From Candidatus Nucleicultrix amoebiphila FS5 (lineage in GTDB: Bacteria > Pseudomonadota > Alphaproteobacteria > Caedimonadales > Nucleicultricaceae): a DNA stretch of 64,000 bases. Both the position numbers and the translations under genes were made by a program. Of the stretch, positions 47,273 to 56,398 are shown in pieces. Each line of letters opens with the position of its first letter. Within the stretch, counting starts at the first letter, position 1. The stretch lies in assembly GCF_002117145.1 (NCBI RefSeq), contig NZ_CP008743.1, forward strand, positions 1,710,648-1,774,647, read 5' to 3'. The notes under the pieces were generated by a model. That model saw nothing but the letters and a program-made list of their open reading frames with translations, made no database searches and was not told where the DNA came from.

Positions 47273-47327
47273 AGAGGGACTCTTAATAATTTTTATTATG
47301 AAGTTTAAAAGTTTTTTTAAGTCCTCT
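47273..47327. repeat. Imperfect inverted repeat upstream of the subtilase gene
   Basis: AGAGGGACTCTTAA (47273-47286) and TTAAGTCCTCT (47317-47327) are imperfect inverted copies enclosing an AT-rich middle that can itself fold. It lies in the 344-base divergent gap 47209-47552, which otherwise holds the mraZ control region (from about 47380) and no gene. Confidence 0.4.
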
Positions 47328-47451
47328 GCATAAAATTTCTTATCCTTTTCTTCTTCTTTGCAACATTTTTGCCTAACACCTTGAAAAACAATCATTTGCG
47401 AATATTAGTACACGTAAGATTGGGTGTGGATAAGTCTGTGGGTAGTCATTT

Positions 47452-47508
47452 TCCCATAAAATATCCATTGACTCCCATTTAATCCCATGCTATCCCATAG
47501 ATATCCAG
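47452..47508 (+). promoter_or_regulatory. Putative MraZ operator and mraZ promoter region
   Basis: TCCCAT occurs at 47473-47478, 47483-47488 and 47493-47498, exactly 10 bp apart. Degenerate copies in the same phase lie at 47463 and 47503, and a further exact copy at 47452. On the other strand this is the ATGGG-N5 repeat that MraZ is known to bind. TTGACT at 47468-47473 is a plausible -35, with a poor -10 (TATCCC, 47491-47496) inside the array, so MraZ binding would block transcription of the dcw cluster. Confidence 0.75.
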
Positions 47509-47552
47509 TTTTGGTAGGTAATGGGTTTTATTTGTGGAGTACTTGGGGAATT

Positions 47553-48032
47553 ATGACCCTTTTCTTGTCAACTTTTGAAAATAAGATAGATAAGAAAGGA
47601 CGTGTCTCCGTCCCCGCAGCCTTCCGTGCAGCTTTGTCGTCAGAAAGTTTTCAAGGATTTGTTGCGTTTCGTTCCTATAAATTTCCAGCGATTGAATGTT
47701 GTAGTTTTAGTCGGATGCAGCGTTTAAGTCAGAGCGTCGATGCTTTGGATCTTTTTTCCGATGCTCAAGATGACCTTGCTGCGACAATTTTTGCTGACGC
47801 TCAACAAATTCCCATTGATGGGGATGGACGTGTAATTTTGCCAAAGATGCTTCTTGATTATGCTCATCTTGAAGAACAGATAGCTTTTGTTGGGCGTGGC
47901 GCAACTTTTCAAATATGGGAGCCTAAAGCTTTTGCGTTATTGCAAGCTAAGGCTCGAGCGAGCGTCAAAGAGCATCAAGTCACTGTTAAGTTACGTAACG
48001 ATTTATCTCCCGGTGGAGGGACTAGAGCATGA
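47553..48032 (+). CDS. mraZ: Transcriptional regulator MraZ
   Basis: A DNA-binding protein of 159 residues with two SpoVT/AbrB-like halves, each with the DxxGR motif (IDKKGRVSVPAAFR and IDGDGRVILP). MraZ oligomers bind repeated TGGG boxes upstream of their own gene and repress the dcw operon. I start it at ATG 47553 with GGGGA at 47545-47549. The open frame runs back to 47487, but that start would lie inside the operator repeats. The stop overlaps rsmH by four bases. Confidence 0.95.
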   Translation: MTLFLSTFENKIDKKGRVSVPAAFRAALSSESFQGFVAFRSYKFPAIECCSFSRMQRLSQSVDALDLFSDAQDDLAATIFADAQQIPIDGDGRVILPKMLLDYAHLEEQIAFVGRGATFQIWEPKAFALLQAKARASVKEHQVTVKLRNDLSPGGGTRA

Positions 48033-48994
48033 CGCACATAGCTCCATCCCTCCATTCTCCTGTGCTCCTCAATGAAGTTCTTTACTACCTTGCGCCAAAA
48101 GATGGAGAAGTCATTATTGATGGTACCTTTGGGGGAGGAGGGTATTCAAAAGCTATTCTTGAATCATCCTTATGTGTAGTAAAAGCGGTTGATCGCGATT
48201 TAGAGGCGGTTGAGCGTGGGCGAGAATTTGAAAAGAAATATCCTGATCGTTTTTCTATCATTGAGGGTAGGTTTGGCGCAATGGACGATTTGTTCTCGGA
48301 TCGTATCGGCAAAATTGATGGAATTGCGCTTGACATAGGAGTTTCTTCTTATCAATTAGATCAGAGAGAGCGTGGATTCTCTTTTCGGTTAGATGGCCCT
48401 TTGGATATGCGTATGAGTCAAAAAGCAACGCTCAGTGCTGCTGATGTTGTGAATACTTATAAGGAAAAAGATTTAGCAGATATCATTTATCGCTATGGGG
48501 AAGAACGGCATTCTCGCGCTATTGCTCGCAAGATTGTCCTCGAAAGACAAAAACAACCTGTTACGACAACATTACAATTGGCGGAGATTGTGCGATCAGT
48601 CGTAAGGTCTGCAAAACATGATATTGATCCTGCTACAAAAACATTTCAAGCACTGCGCATTTACGTAAACGATGAGCTCGGCGAGTTAGAAAGAGGTCTA
48701 TTGGCTTCCGAAAAGCTTTTAGCGGAAGGGGGACGTTTAGTTGTTGTGTCCTTTCATTCTTTGGAAGACCGCATTGTGAAGCAATTTATGCAAAAACGTT
48801 CGGGTAAGGCTTCTCAAGGATCCCGTCATAGTCTTGGGGCCACTAAAGTCGCAACTCAAGCAGAGTTTAAACTGCTAACGAAAAATGTCGTCAGGCCAAG
48901 TGATGAAGAATCAAGACGAAACCCACGCGCACGTTCGGCGCGCTTAAGGGCTCTTATGAGACTCAAAATAGCCAAAACTACTAAGGAGGTGTAA
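48029..48994 (+). CDS. rsmH: 16S rRNA (cytosine-1402 N4)-methyltransferase
   Basis: RsmH (MraW) methylates C1402 in the ribosomal P site. The 321-residue protein shows the SAM motif DGTFGGGGYSKAIL, the DIGVSSYQLDQRERGFSF block and VVSFHSLEDRIVKQF, all diagnostic. It overlaps mraZ by four bases, and the ftsL ATG follows its stop directly. Confidence 0.98.
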   Translation: MTHIAPSLHSPVLLNEVLYYLAPKDGEVIIDGTFGGGGYSKAILESSLCVVKAVDRDLEAVERGREFEKKYPDRFSIIEGRFGAMDDLFSDRIGKIDGIALDIGVSSYQLDQRERGFSFRLDGPLDMRMSQKATLSAADVVNTYKEKDLADIIYRYGEERHSRAIARKIVLERQKQPVTTTLQLAEIVRSVVRSAKHDIDPATKTFQALRIYVNDELGELERGLLASEKLLAEGGRLVVVSFHSLEDRIVKQFMQKRSGKASQGSRHSLGATKVATQAEFKLLTKNVVRPSDEESRRNPRARSARLRALMRLKIAKTTKEV

Positions 48995-49315
48995 ATGAGA
49001 CGCAGTACCATTTTCACAGCTGTATTTATGGTGGCATTATTAGGTGTTGCAACATACAATATCAAACAATGTGTATTGAGTATCGAAACAGAATTGGCCC
49101 GAATTCATCAGAATATGCTTGGGTTAGAAGAATCGACGAGTCTCTTAAAGGCAGAGTGGAGCTATTTGAATGAGCCTCAGCGGTTGCAAATTTTAGCAGA
49201 GAAGCATTTAAATGTTCAACCTGCTCATGGTTATCAAATAGTTTCTTTGAAAGACTTACCAAACAAGACAGTATTTGAAGAAGGTTCTATACATTTAATC
49301 AAAGGCGAAGGTTAA
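48995..49315 (+). CDS. ftsL: Cell division protein FtsL
   Basis: A 106-residue bitopic protein. It has a short cytoplasmic N-terminus, a membrane helix at about 6-24 and a periplasmic coiled coil (LSIETELARIHQNMLGLEES...). The length and position between rsmH and ftsI identify it. With FtsB and FtsQ it activates the FtsWI septal synthase. Confidence 0.9.
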   Translation: MRRSTIFTAVFMVALLGVATYNIKQCVLSIETELARIHQNMLGLEESTSLLKAEWSYLNEPQRLQILAEKHLNVQPAHGYQIVSLKDLPNKTVFEEGSIHLIKGEG

Positions 49316-49323
49316 AACGATTA

Positions 49324-51015
49324 ATGGAAGAGGCATTATTAAACGTTCAAAAAATGAAAATGCTCCAGCGCGGTGCGTTGGATATAGCGAGAACACGTTT
49401 ATTAATGGCGAGCGCTGTTTTTGTTTTCGCTATTTTGGCTATATGTGGTCGTCTCTTTGATCTTACGGTTTTACGTTCAACCCATGAACCTACTTTAGCA
49501 GAACAAGATCTTTCTAAAGGATTTAAAACAGGTCGCGCTGAAATTGTAGATCGCGTTGGTAACGTTTTAGCAACAACAATTACAACTTCATCTCTGTATG
49601 CTAATGCGCGCGTTGTTCAAAACTATGACGAAGTTGTTAAAAAATTAAGAACTGTTTTGCCTGCAGTTGGCAGTGATGCATTGCTGAAGCGTCTGCAATC
49701 AAAGAAGAGTTTTATTTGGATAGCGCGTCACTTGACTCCCCAACAAAAAGAAAAAGTCCTTAGACTTGGGATTCCAGGTTTAAATTTTATGTCTGATCAA
49801 CGTCGTATTTATCCCCATGGTTCATTGGTATCCCATATTTTAGGTGTTACGAACGTTGATAACCAAGGGATCGCTGGCATTGAAAAGAGTATGGATTCTT
49901 ATCTCACTTCCAACCAGGAGCCTCTTCAGCTTAGTGTGGATTTGCGAGTACAGCACATCGTGCGTGATGAACTGGCAAAGGGAGTTGCTGAGTTTAATGC
50001 TGATGGTGCTGCGGGAATGGTGATGGATATAAAGACAGGTGAAGTTGTCGCCATGGTATCTCTCCCAGATTTTAATCCCAATCACCCCAATGATTGCCCA
50101 AAGGATAATCATTTCAATAAATTGACCCTTGGTACTTATGAGATGGGTTCTACAATGAAAGCTGCTACAATAGCCATGGCTTTAGAGTATGGTGTTGCAA
50201 AGCTTTCTACGGTTTATGATGTGACCCATCCAATACATATTGGTCGATTTAAGATTACGGATAACCACCCAAAGGGTAGACCTTTAAACGTTGCTGAGAT
50301 CTTTGTTTATTCCTCAAATATTGGAGCGGCCCAACTTGCGTTAGCAACTGGGATTTCTCGTCAAAAGGAATTCTTAAAGAGTTTAGGATTGTTTGAGCCA
50401 TCCTCTATTGAATTAAAAGAAATAGGAGTTCCTTTGGTCCCCAGACACTGGCGTGAGACGACTGCTATCACAGTTTCCTATGGATATGGTATGTCCATTA
50501 CACCTTTACATTTAGTTTCTAGCATTGCTACTTTGGCAGGGGGCGGGACAAAAGTTATGCCTACTTTACTACGCCAAAAGACTGATTTAGAGCCAGGAGT
50601 CCGGGTTATTTCTCAAGAGAATTCACGAAAGATCTTGCAATTAATGCGGCATGTGGTAAGCGATGGTACTGCCAGGAAGGCAAATGTTCCTGAATACTTT
50701 GTTGCGGTAAAAACAGGAACACGTAAAAAGCTTTCTGGGCGCGGTTATAGTGATGACCATGTGGTCACAACTCTGGTAGGGGTTGTGGGTGAGACGGCGG
50801 ACACCCCAAAATACGTGATATTTATCATGATAGATGATCCAAAAGCTTCGAAACAAACCTATGGTTTTAATGCCGCTGGCTGGAATGCTGCAGTGGTAAC
50901 CAAGAATATTATCTCAAGGATGGGACCTGTGTTGGGAATGATGCCAAATCCAATCAAAGAAATGGAGGATGCCGATCCATTTTTCCGTACAGTTAGCTTT
51001 GGAGGAAAGCATTGA
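49324..51015 (+). CDS. ftsI: Septal peptidoglycan transpeptidase FtsI (PBP3)
   Basis: A class B penicillin-binding protein that cross-links septal peptidoglycan together with FtsW. The 563-residue protein has a membrane anchor at about 28-48 and the pedestal domain. The transpeptidase has GSTMK (SxxK), YSSN (SxN) and KTGT in VAVKTGTRK. The start follows the ftsL stop by eight bases. The murE start overlaps its end. Confidence 0.96.
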   Translation: MEEALLNVQKMKMLQRGALDIARTRLLMASAVFVFAILAICGRLFDLTVLRSTHEPTLAEQDLSKGFKTGRAEIVDRVGNVLATTITTSSLYANARVVQNYDEVVKKLRTVLPAVGSDALLKRLQSKKSFIWIARHLTPQQKEKVLRLGIPGLNFMSDQRRIYPHGSLVSHILGVTNVDNQGIAGIEKSMDSYLTSNQEPLQLSVDLRVQHIVRDELAKGVAEFNADGAAGMVMDIKTGEVVAMVSLPDFNPNHPNDCPKDNHFNKLTLGTYEMGSTMKAATIAMALEYGVAKLSTVYDVTHPIHIGRFKITDNHPKGRPLNVAEIFVYSSNIGAAQLALATGISRQKEFLKSLGLFEPSSIELKEIGVPLVPRHWRETTAITVSYGYGMSITPLHLVSSIATLAGGGTKVMPTLLRQKTDLEPGVRVISQENSRKILQLMRHVVSDGTARKANVPEYFVAVKTGTRKKLSGRGYSDDHVVTTLVGVVGETADTPKYVIFIMIDDPKASKQTYGFNAAGWNAAVVTKNIISRMGPVLGMMPNPIKEMEDADPFFRTVSFGGKH

Positions 51016-52499
51016 AACTCAGTGCCTTATTAGATGAAAGCCAACTCAACGGATTAGACTTTGAAGTTACTGGGGTCTCATCGGATTCTCGTTTAACAAA
51101 GACAGGTGAGCTTTTTATTGCGCTTAAACCTTTAAATGGTTCAAGCAATCTTCCCTATATTAAAGAAGCGATTGAAAAAGGTGCTTGCGCTATTCTCAAA
51201 GGGCTGGATGAAGATCTAAAAGATTTAGATTCATCTCTGCTGAATAAAGTCAAAATCATAGCAGTAGAAAATCCACGCTTCGTTCGTTCGCGTATTGCTG
51301 GAAAATTATATCCTGGCGTACCTGAGTCTCTTGTGGCAGTGACGGGGACAAACGGTAAAAGCTCTGTAGCTTCCTTTTGTCGTCAAATTTGGACTCAATT
51401 AAAGCACACTGCTTGTTTTATGGGAACAACAGGTCTTGATTGTCCAGAGAATTTGAAAGAACTCTTACCTGAGGTTAAACAAACGTCTGTTGATGCTTTT
51501 GTTTTGCATCAAGCTCTTTCAGATATGCATCGCCACGGTGTAACGCACGTGAGTATGGAAGCATCCAGCCATGGTCTCGATCAATATCGTATGGATGGTA
51601 TACGGTTTAAATCCGCAGGTTTTACTAATATCGAACGCGACCACCTTGATTACCATCAAACGATGGAACGTTATTTTTCAGCTAAAAAGCGTCTTTTTAG
51701 CGATCTTATAGCCCCTAATGGTGTTGCTGTTTTAAATGCTGATGTTAAAGAATTTAAACCTTTACAAGAACTCTGTCGTCATCATGATGTACGCTATATG
51801 AGTTATGGCTGGCAAGGACAGGAACTGCGTCTTTTAAAGATTAAGCCTCATGCAAATGGTCAAACGATCGACCTAGAGGCATTTGGTAAAACGCACCAAA
51901 TTAATTTACCGTTGATAGCCGAATTTCAAGCAATGAATGCTCTTTGTGCAACGGGTCTTGTCGTTGGTGCTGGGGATTCCATAGAAGATGTTCTTCCTTG
52001 TCTAGAAAAATTAAAGACCGTGAGTGGACGCATGCAAAAAGCAGGCGAAACTCCCAAAAAGGGCATCGTCTATATTGATTATGCTCAAAATATAGATGGT
52101 ATGCGCACAGCTTTAAAGACTATCAGACCTTATACAAAACGAAATCTTACCGTGATTTTTGGTTGCGGAGGAGGACGTGATTTGAGTCGACGAGAAGGCA
52201 TGGGGATTGCTGCACGAGAAGGTGCAGATCGGGTGATCATTACCGATGACAATCCGAGATATGAAGATCCTCAGTTGATTAGGACGTCTCTCTTAAAAGG
52301 CTGTCCTGACGCTATAGAAATTCCCAACCGCTCTGAAGCAATTCGTCACGCCCTTTCCACACTGGAAGAAGGGGATATATGTTTAATTGCCGGTAAGGGG
52401 CATGAACGCGAAGAAATTGTGGGCGATCAACGGATCCCCTATAACGATTTTGAAGAAGCTCAAAAGATTTTGCTAGCCATTGGAGGAACCTGCTCATGA
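51012..52499 (+). CDS. murE: UDP-MurNAc-tripeptide synthetase MurE
   Basis: MurE adds the third amino acid to UDP-MurNAc-L-Ala-D-Glu. In 495 residues it shows the ATP site GTNGKSSVA, the DNPR motif (TDDNPRYEDP) that marks meso-diaminopimelate specificity, and GKGHE. The peptidoglycan is therefore predicted to be of the meso-DAP type. It starts at TTG 51012 with GGAGG six bases upstream, overlapping the ftsI stop. Confidence 0.97.
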   Translation: MKLSALLDESQLNGLDFEVTGVSSDSRLTKTGELFIALKPLNGSSNLPYIKEAIEKGACAILKGLDEDLKDLDSSLLNKVKIIAVENPRFVRSRIAGKLYPGVPESLVAVTGTNGKSSVASFCRQIWTQLKHTACFMGTTGLDCPENLKELLPEVKQTSVDAFVLHQALSDMHRHGVTHVSMEASSHGLDQYRMDGIRFKSAGFTNIERDHLDYHQTMERYFSAKKRLFSDLIAPNGVAVLNADVKEFKPLQELCRHHDVRYMSYGWQGQELRLLKIKPHANGQTIDLEAFGKTHQINLPLIAEFQAMNALCATGLVVGAGDSIEDVLPCLEKLKTVSGRMQKAGETPKKGIVYIDYAQNIDGMRTALKTIRPYTKRNLTVIFGCGGGRDLSRREGMGIAAREGADRVIITDDNPRYEDPQLIRTSLLKGCPDAIEIPNRSEAIRHALSTLEEGDICLIAGKGHEREEIVGDQRIPYNDFEEAQKILLAIGGTCS

Positions 52500-53914
52500 C
52501 AATACTCTGGACATCTCATGAAGTTGCACAGGCAACTGGGGGCACTCCTAGTTGCGAATGGCAAGCAACAGGCTTTACGATTGATTCAAGAGAAATAAAA
52601 AAAGGGGACTTGTTCATTGCTCTCAAAGGACCGATTCATGATGGGCATGACCATGTGCAAGAAGCTTTTGAGAAAGGGGCCGTAGCTGCCATTGTTAATG
52701 AAGATTTTAAAGGACAATATAACGTAGTACGCGTAAAAGACACGCTCCAAGCGCTTAATGATTTGGCTTATGCATCAAGAAAGCGCACACAGGCTAAAAT
52801 CATAGCGGTTACAGGTAGCTTTGGTAAAACGAGTACAAAAGAAGCTTTAAAATTGGTCCTCGGTCATCAAGGAAAAGTGACGGCCAGCGAGAGAAGTTTT
52901 AATAATTTTTGGGGGCTGCCATTAAGTCTTTGTCAGCTTCCTCAAAGCTTTGATTATGGTGTCTTTGAAATAGGGATGAATTATCCTAACGAAATTACGC
53001 CATTGTCTAAATTAGCGCGTCCTCATATTGCTCTCATCACCACTGTAGAAAAAATGCATATTGAAAATTGCGGTTCCTATGAGGGTGTTGCAGATGCAAA
53101 AGCTGAAATCTTTGAAGGTATGGATCCTGGAAGTAAGGTGATTTTAAAGAAAGATAATCCCATGTTCCATCGTCTTGAAGAGAAAGCTAAGAGCAAAGGT
53201 CTTGACGTTGTTACTTTTGGTAGCGATCCAACTGCTGATGCGCGTTTACATGAGAATTTTTATCGAGATGGACGTCTTTTTGTTCGAGCAACGGTTGGCA
53301 GTCGTGAACTTGAATATGCTGTACCTGCAGTGGGAGAGCATTGGGCCTATAACAGTTTAGCGGTATTGACGGCAGTCTGGTTGCTGGGAGGTAATGTTGA
53401 ATTAGCTGCCGCAAGTCTTTCTCAATTTCAACTCTTAGATGGTCGTGGAGCAGTTCGCGAATTTAAGGTTGATGGGGGGAGTATTACAGTTATCGATGAT
53501 AGTTACAACGCAGGACCTGGATCTATGTCTGCAGGTATTAAAACCTTAGGAAGGCTTAATCCTGGACCTGAAGGACGACGTATCGCCGTGATGGGTAATA
53601 TGGCTGAGCTTGGTGATTTTGCTAAAGAGCTGCATGAAGCTTTAGTCGACGAGTTAGTTGCTAATCATGTAGATAAAGTATTTACAACAGGTAATTTGAT
53701 GGCGCATCTCTTTGCTAAATTACCTGAGTCTATGCAGGGCTATCAAAATGATGACTTGGATGATCTTGCAAAGAAGATTTGTTCTTTTGTTCGCCCTGGT
53801 GATGTTTTGCTTGTTAAGGGATCACGTGGCATGCGTGCTTATCGTGGTAGGATGTCTAAAATTGTAGATGCACTTGAAGCGCTCAATCATGAAAAAATAA
53901 AGAAGAGTGCTTAA
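52496..53914 (+). CDS. murF: UDP-MurNAc-pentapeptide synthetase MurF
   Basis: MurF attaches D-Ala-D-Ala to the tripeptide precursor. The 472-residue Mur ligase has the P-loop TGSFGKTSTKEA, the FEIGMNYPNEI block and DDSYNAGPGSM. The P-loop has Phe where Asn is usual (GSFGKT for GSNGKT), a tolerated variation in Alphaproteobacteria as far as I know. It overlaps murE by four bases and is three bases from mraY. Confidence 0.97.
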   Translation: MTILWTSHEVAQATGGTPSCEWQATGFTIDSREIKKGDLFIALKGPIHDGHDHVQEAFEKGAVAAIVNEDFKGQYNVVRVKDTLQALNDLAYASRKRTQAKIIAVTGSFGKTSTKEALKLVLGHQGKVTASERSFNNFWGLPLSLCQLPQSFDYGVFEIGMNYPNEITPLSKLARPHIALITTVEKMHIENCGSYEGVADAKAEIFEGMDPGSKVILKKDNPMFHRLEEKAKSKGLDVVTFGSDPTADARLHENFYRDGRLFVRATVGSRELEYAVPAVGEHWAYNSLAVLTAVWLLGGNVELAAASLSQFQLLDGRGAVREFKVDGGSITVIDDSYNAGPGSMSAGIKTLGRLNPGPEGRRIAVMGNMAELGDFAKELHEALVDELVANHVDKVFTTGNLMAHLFAKLPESMQGYQNDDLDDLAKKICSFVRPGDVLLVKGSRGMRAYRGRMSKIVDALEALNHEKIKKSA

Positions 53915-53917
53915 AGG

Positions 53918-55009
53918 ATGCTTTATAATTTATTAGCACCACTCTCTGTTCAATTCCCAGTTTTCAACCTTTTTCGCTATATTACGTTTAGAACGGGTGG
54001 AGCTATCCTTACTGCCTTACTAATTAGCTTTATTTTTGGTCCTTACTTTATTCGATGGCTAAAATCTAAACAAAAAGAAGGTCAACCAATTCGCAAAGAA
54101 GGTCCGCAATCGCATCTTGTTTCAAAAAAAGGAACTCCAACAATGGGAGGCTTTTTAATTCTTGTGGCTCTTATTTTTAGTACGTTTCTTTGGGCAGATT
54201 TAAGCAATGGTTTCGTTTGGATTGTTGTAGGAGTAACTATAATATTTGGGGGCCTTGGAGCAGCTGATGATTATCTTAAGTTGTCTCAAAAAAATAGCAA
54301 AGGGTTGCCAGGAAAACTCAAGTTGATAGTGCAATTTTCTACAGCATTTTTGGCAGCCTATGCACTGACTCATGTGATGCATGTACCAAATGCAACAGGC
54401 TTAGCTGTTCCTTTCTTGAAAAGTTTTATGTTTGATCTTGGATGGTTTTATCTACCCTTTGCATGCATAGTTATTGTGGGATCATCCAATGCCGTTAATC
54501 TAACAGATGGTTTGGATGGTTTAGCAATCGTACCAGTGATTTTAGTGGCATTATGTTTTGCTGTGATTGCTTATTTGGTGGGTAACCATATTTTTGCAAA
54601 TTACTTGCAACTTAATCAAGTGCCTGGAAGCGGTGAGCTGACAGTTTTCTGTGGTGCACTCATCGGAGCTGGTCTTGGATTTTTATGGTTTAATGCCCCC
54701 CCTGCCATGGTGTTTATGGGAGATACTGGTTCTCTCTCTATGGGAGGTGCTCTTGGAACGATCAGTCTTATTACAAAACATGAGATCGTTCTGGCTATTA
54801 TTGGGGGGCTTTTTGTCGTTGAAACGATTTCAGTGATTCTTCAGGTGCTTTATTTTAAAGCAACAGGTGGAAAACGCATTTTCTTAATGGCTCCCTTACA
54901 TCATCACTTTGAAAAAAAAGGTTGGGCTGAGCCAACTATTGTTATACGGTTTTGGATTATTGCGGTAATCTTAGCTTTAGTTGGACTTTCAACCTTGAAG
55001 TTACGTTAA
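53918..55009 (+). CDS. mraY: Phospho-MurNAc-pentapeptide transferase MraY
   Basis: The inner-membrane enzyme that makes lipid I by moving phospho-MurNAc-pentapeptide to undecaprenyl phosphate. The 363-residue polytopic protein has the catalytic Asp pair in [22 protein letters not shown], and the [11 protein letters not shown] segment near the C-terminus. Its stop codon shares a base with the murD ATG. Confidence 0.98.
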   Translation: MLYNLLAPLSVQFPVFNLFRYITFRTGGAILTALLISFIFGPYFIRWLKSKQKEGQPIRKEGPQSHLVSKKGTPTMGGFLILVALIFSTFLWADLSNGFVWIVVGVTIIFGGLGAADDYLKLSQKNSKGLPGKLKLIVQFSTAFLAAYALTHVMHVPNATGLAVPFLKSFMFDLGWFYLPFACIVIVGSSNAVNLTDGLDGLAIVPVILVALCFAVIAYLVGNHIFANYLQLNQVPGSGELTVFCGALIGAGLGFLWFNAPPAMVFMGDTGSLSMGGALGTISLITKHEIVLAIIGGLFVVETISVILQVLYFKATGGKRIFLMAPLHHHFEKKGWAEPTIVIRFWIIAVILALVGLSTLKLR

Positions 55010-56385
55010 TGGGCGGGTCTTTAGAACTTCAGGATCAATGCTTTGCGGTGGTAGGTCTTGGAAGATCTGGTCTCGCAGCTTGTCAAGCTTTAAGAGCGCG
55101 TGGAGCGAGTGTCTATGCTTGGGATGATCAATCTAATTATTACGAACTTGTAAAAAATTTAGGGTGCATTATATCGCCTTATGAAGAATGGCCATGGCAG
55201 AATTTTCAAGCCACGATTCTCAGTCCAGGAATTCCTCATCATCTTCCAGTACCTCATCCTGTTGCTAGACTAGCTCAAAAAAACAAAGTGCCTATTATTG
55301 TAGACGTTGATTTACTTTTTAAGTGGGAGTCCCATGCCAAATTTATTGGTATTACTGGTACCAATGGAAAATCAACAACAACAGCCCTTGTCGGTCATAT
55401 TCTCGATAATGGAGGTCTAAAGGTTGCTGTGGGAGGAAACATAGGTGTTCCTGCTCTCAGTTTACCCTCGATGGGGGAAAGAGGAGTTTATGTGCTTGAG
55501 CTGTCAAGTTACCAGTTGGAAAGACTACCATCTTTAAGTTTGGACACTGCCGCGCTCATTAATATTACACCTGATCATCTAGAACGTCATGGTTCTATTG
55601 AACAGTACGCTCAAGCGAAAGAACTGATCTTTGGTGCAGAGGGCCTCAAGAATGCTGTTGTTAGCATTGATGATAATTATTCATCAGATATTTTTAAACG
55701 TCTTGAAAAAAAGTCCAGCATTCAGCTCATTAGTGTTGGGCGAGACAAAAGTTCGTTGCTACGAATTACGGACGATGGATTGACGGATAATGCTTGGGGA
55801 GCAGGAAAAATTGTCTTTAATTTTAGAGATCTCAGCTGGGCTTTAGGACATCATAATTGGCAAAATGCAGCGATTTCTTATGCTATTGCTCGATGCCAAG
55901 GATTAAGTTTTGATGAAACCTTGAAAGGCCTCCAAAATTTTCAGGGATTAGCCCATCGAATTGAAAAAGTTTGTGAAAAGCGGGCGATTACTTTTGTCAA
56001 TGATAGTAAGGCTACTAATGTGGAGGCTGTTGGCAAGGCTCTTGCATGTTTTAGTAACATTTACTGGATTGCGGGAGGAAAGCCAAAGAATGAGCCTTTA
56101 ACGCCCTTAGAAAAATTTTATCCCAATATTAAAAAAGCCTATTTAATTGGTGAGGCTCAAGAAAGCTTTGCAAGACAATTGAATGGGAAGCTTGATTATG
56201 AATGTAATGGTACTCTTGAAGAGGCTGTCAATGCTGCCCATAATGATGCGCTGCGTGCTCATAAAAATGCAGTGATTTTGCTTTCACCAGCATGCGCAAG
56301 TTTTGACCAATTTCGTGATTTTGAAGAGCGGGGAACTATATTTAAAAATCTGGTGCAACAGCTTTGTGTAGAGAAAGCGTCATGA
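55009..56385 (+). CDS. murD: UDP-MurNAc-L-alanine:D-glutamate ligase MurD
   Basis: MurD adds D-glutamate to UDP-MurNAc-L-Ala. The 458-residue ligase has an N-terminal Rossmann part (VVGLGRSGLA), the ATP site GTNGKSTTTALVG, the NITPDHLERHG motif and NDSKATN. I start it at ATG 55009 (TAATG overlap with mraY). The frame is open 19 codons further upstream inside mraY, but those codons belong to mraY. Confidence 0.97.
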   Translation: MGGSLELQDQCFAVVGLGRSGLAACQALRARGASVYAWDDQSNYYELVKNLGCIISPYEEWPWQNFQATILSPGIPHHLPVPHPVARLAQKNKVPIIVDVDLLFKWESHAKFIGITGTNGKSTTTALVGHILDNGGLKVAVGGNIGVPALSLPSMGERGVYVLELSSYQLERLPSLSLDTAALINITPDHLERHGSIEQYAQAKELIFGAEGLKNAVVSIDDNYSSDIFKRLEKKSSIQLISVGRDKSSLLRITDDGLTDNAWGAGKIVFNFRDLSWALGHHNWQNAAISYAIARCQGLSFDETLKGLQNFQGLAHRIEKVCEKRAITFVNDSKATNVEAVGKALACFSNIYWIAGGKPKNEPLTPLEKFYPNIKKAYLIGEAQESFARQLNGKLDYECNGTLEEAVNAAHNDALRAHKNAVILLSPACASFDQFRDFEERGTIFKNLVQQLCVEKAS

Positions 56386-56398
56386 GGGATCTTACTTA

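Noticed and set aside
47425-47433. Perfect DnaA box TGTGGATAA upstream of mraZ
   Set aside because: An identical 9-mer occurs inside the pgeF coding region (21232-21240), and about one per window on either strand is expected by chance. There is no cluster of boxes.
47487-47552. Earlier start of mraZ
   Set aside because: It would place the start codon inside the phased operator repeats; homology and the GGGGA site indicate 47553.
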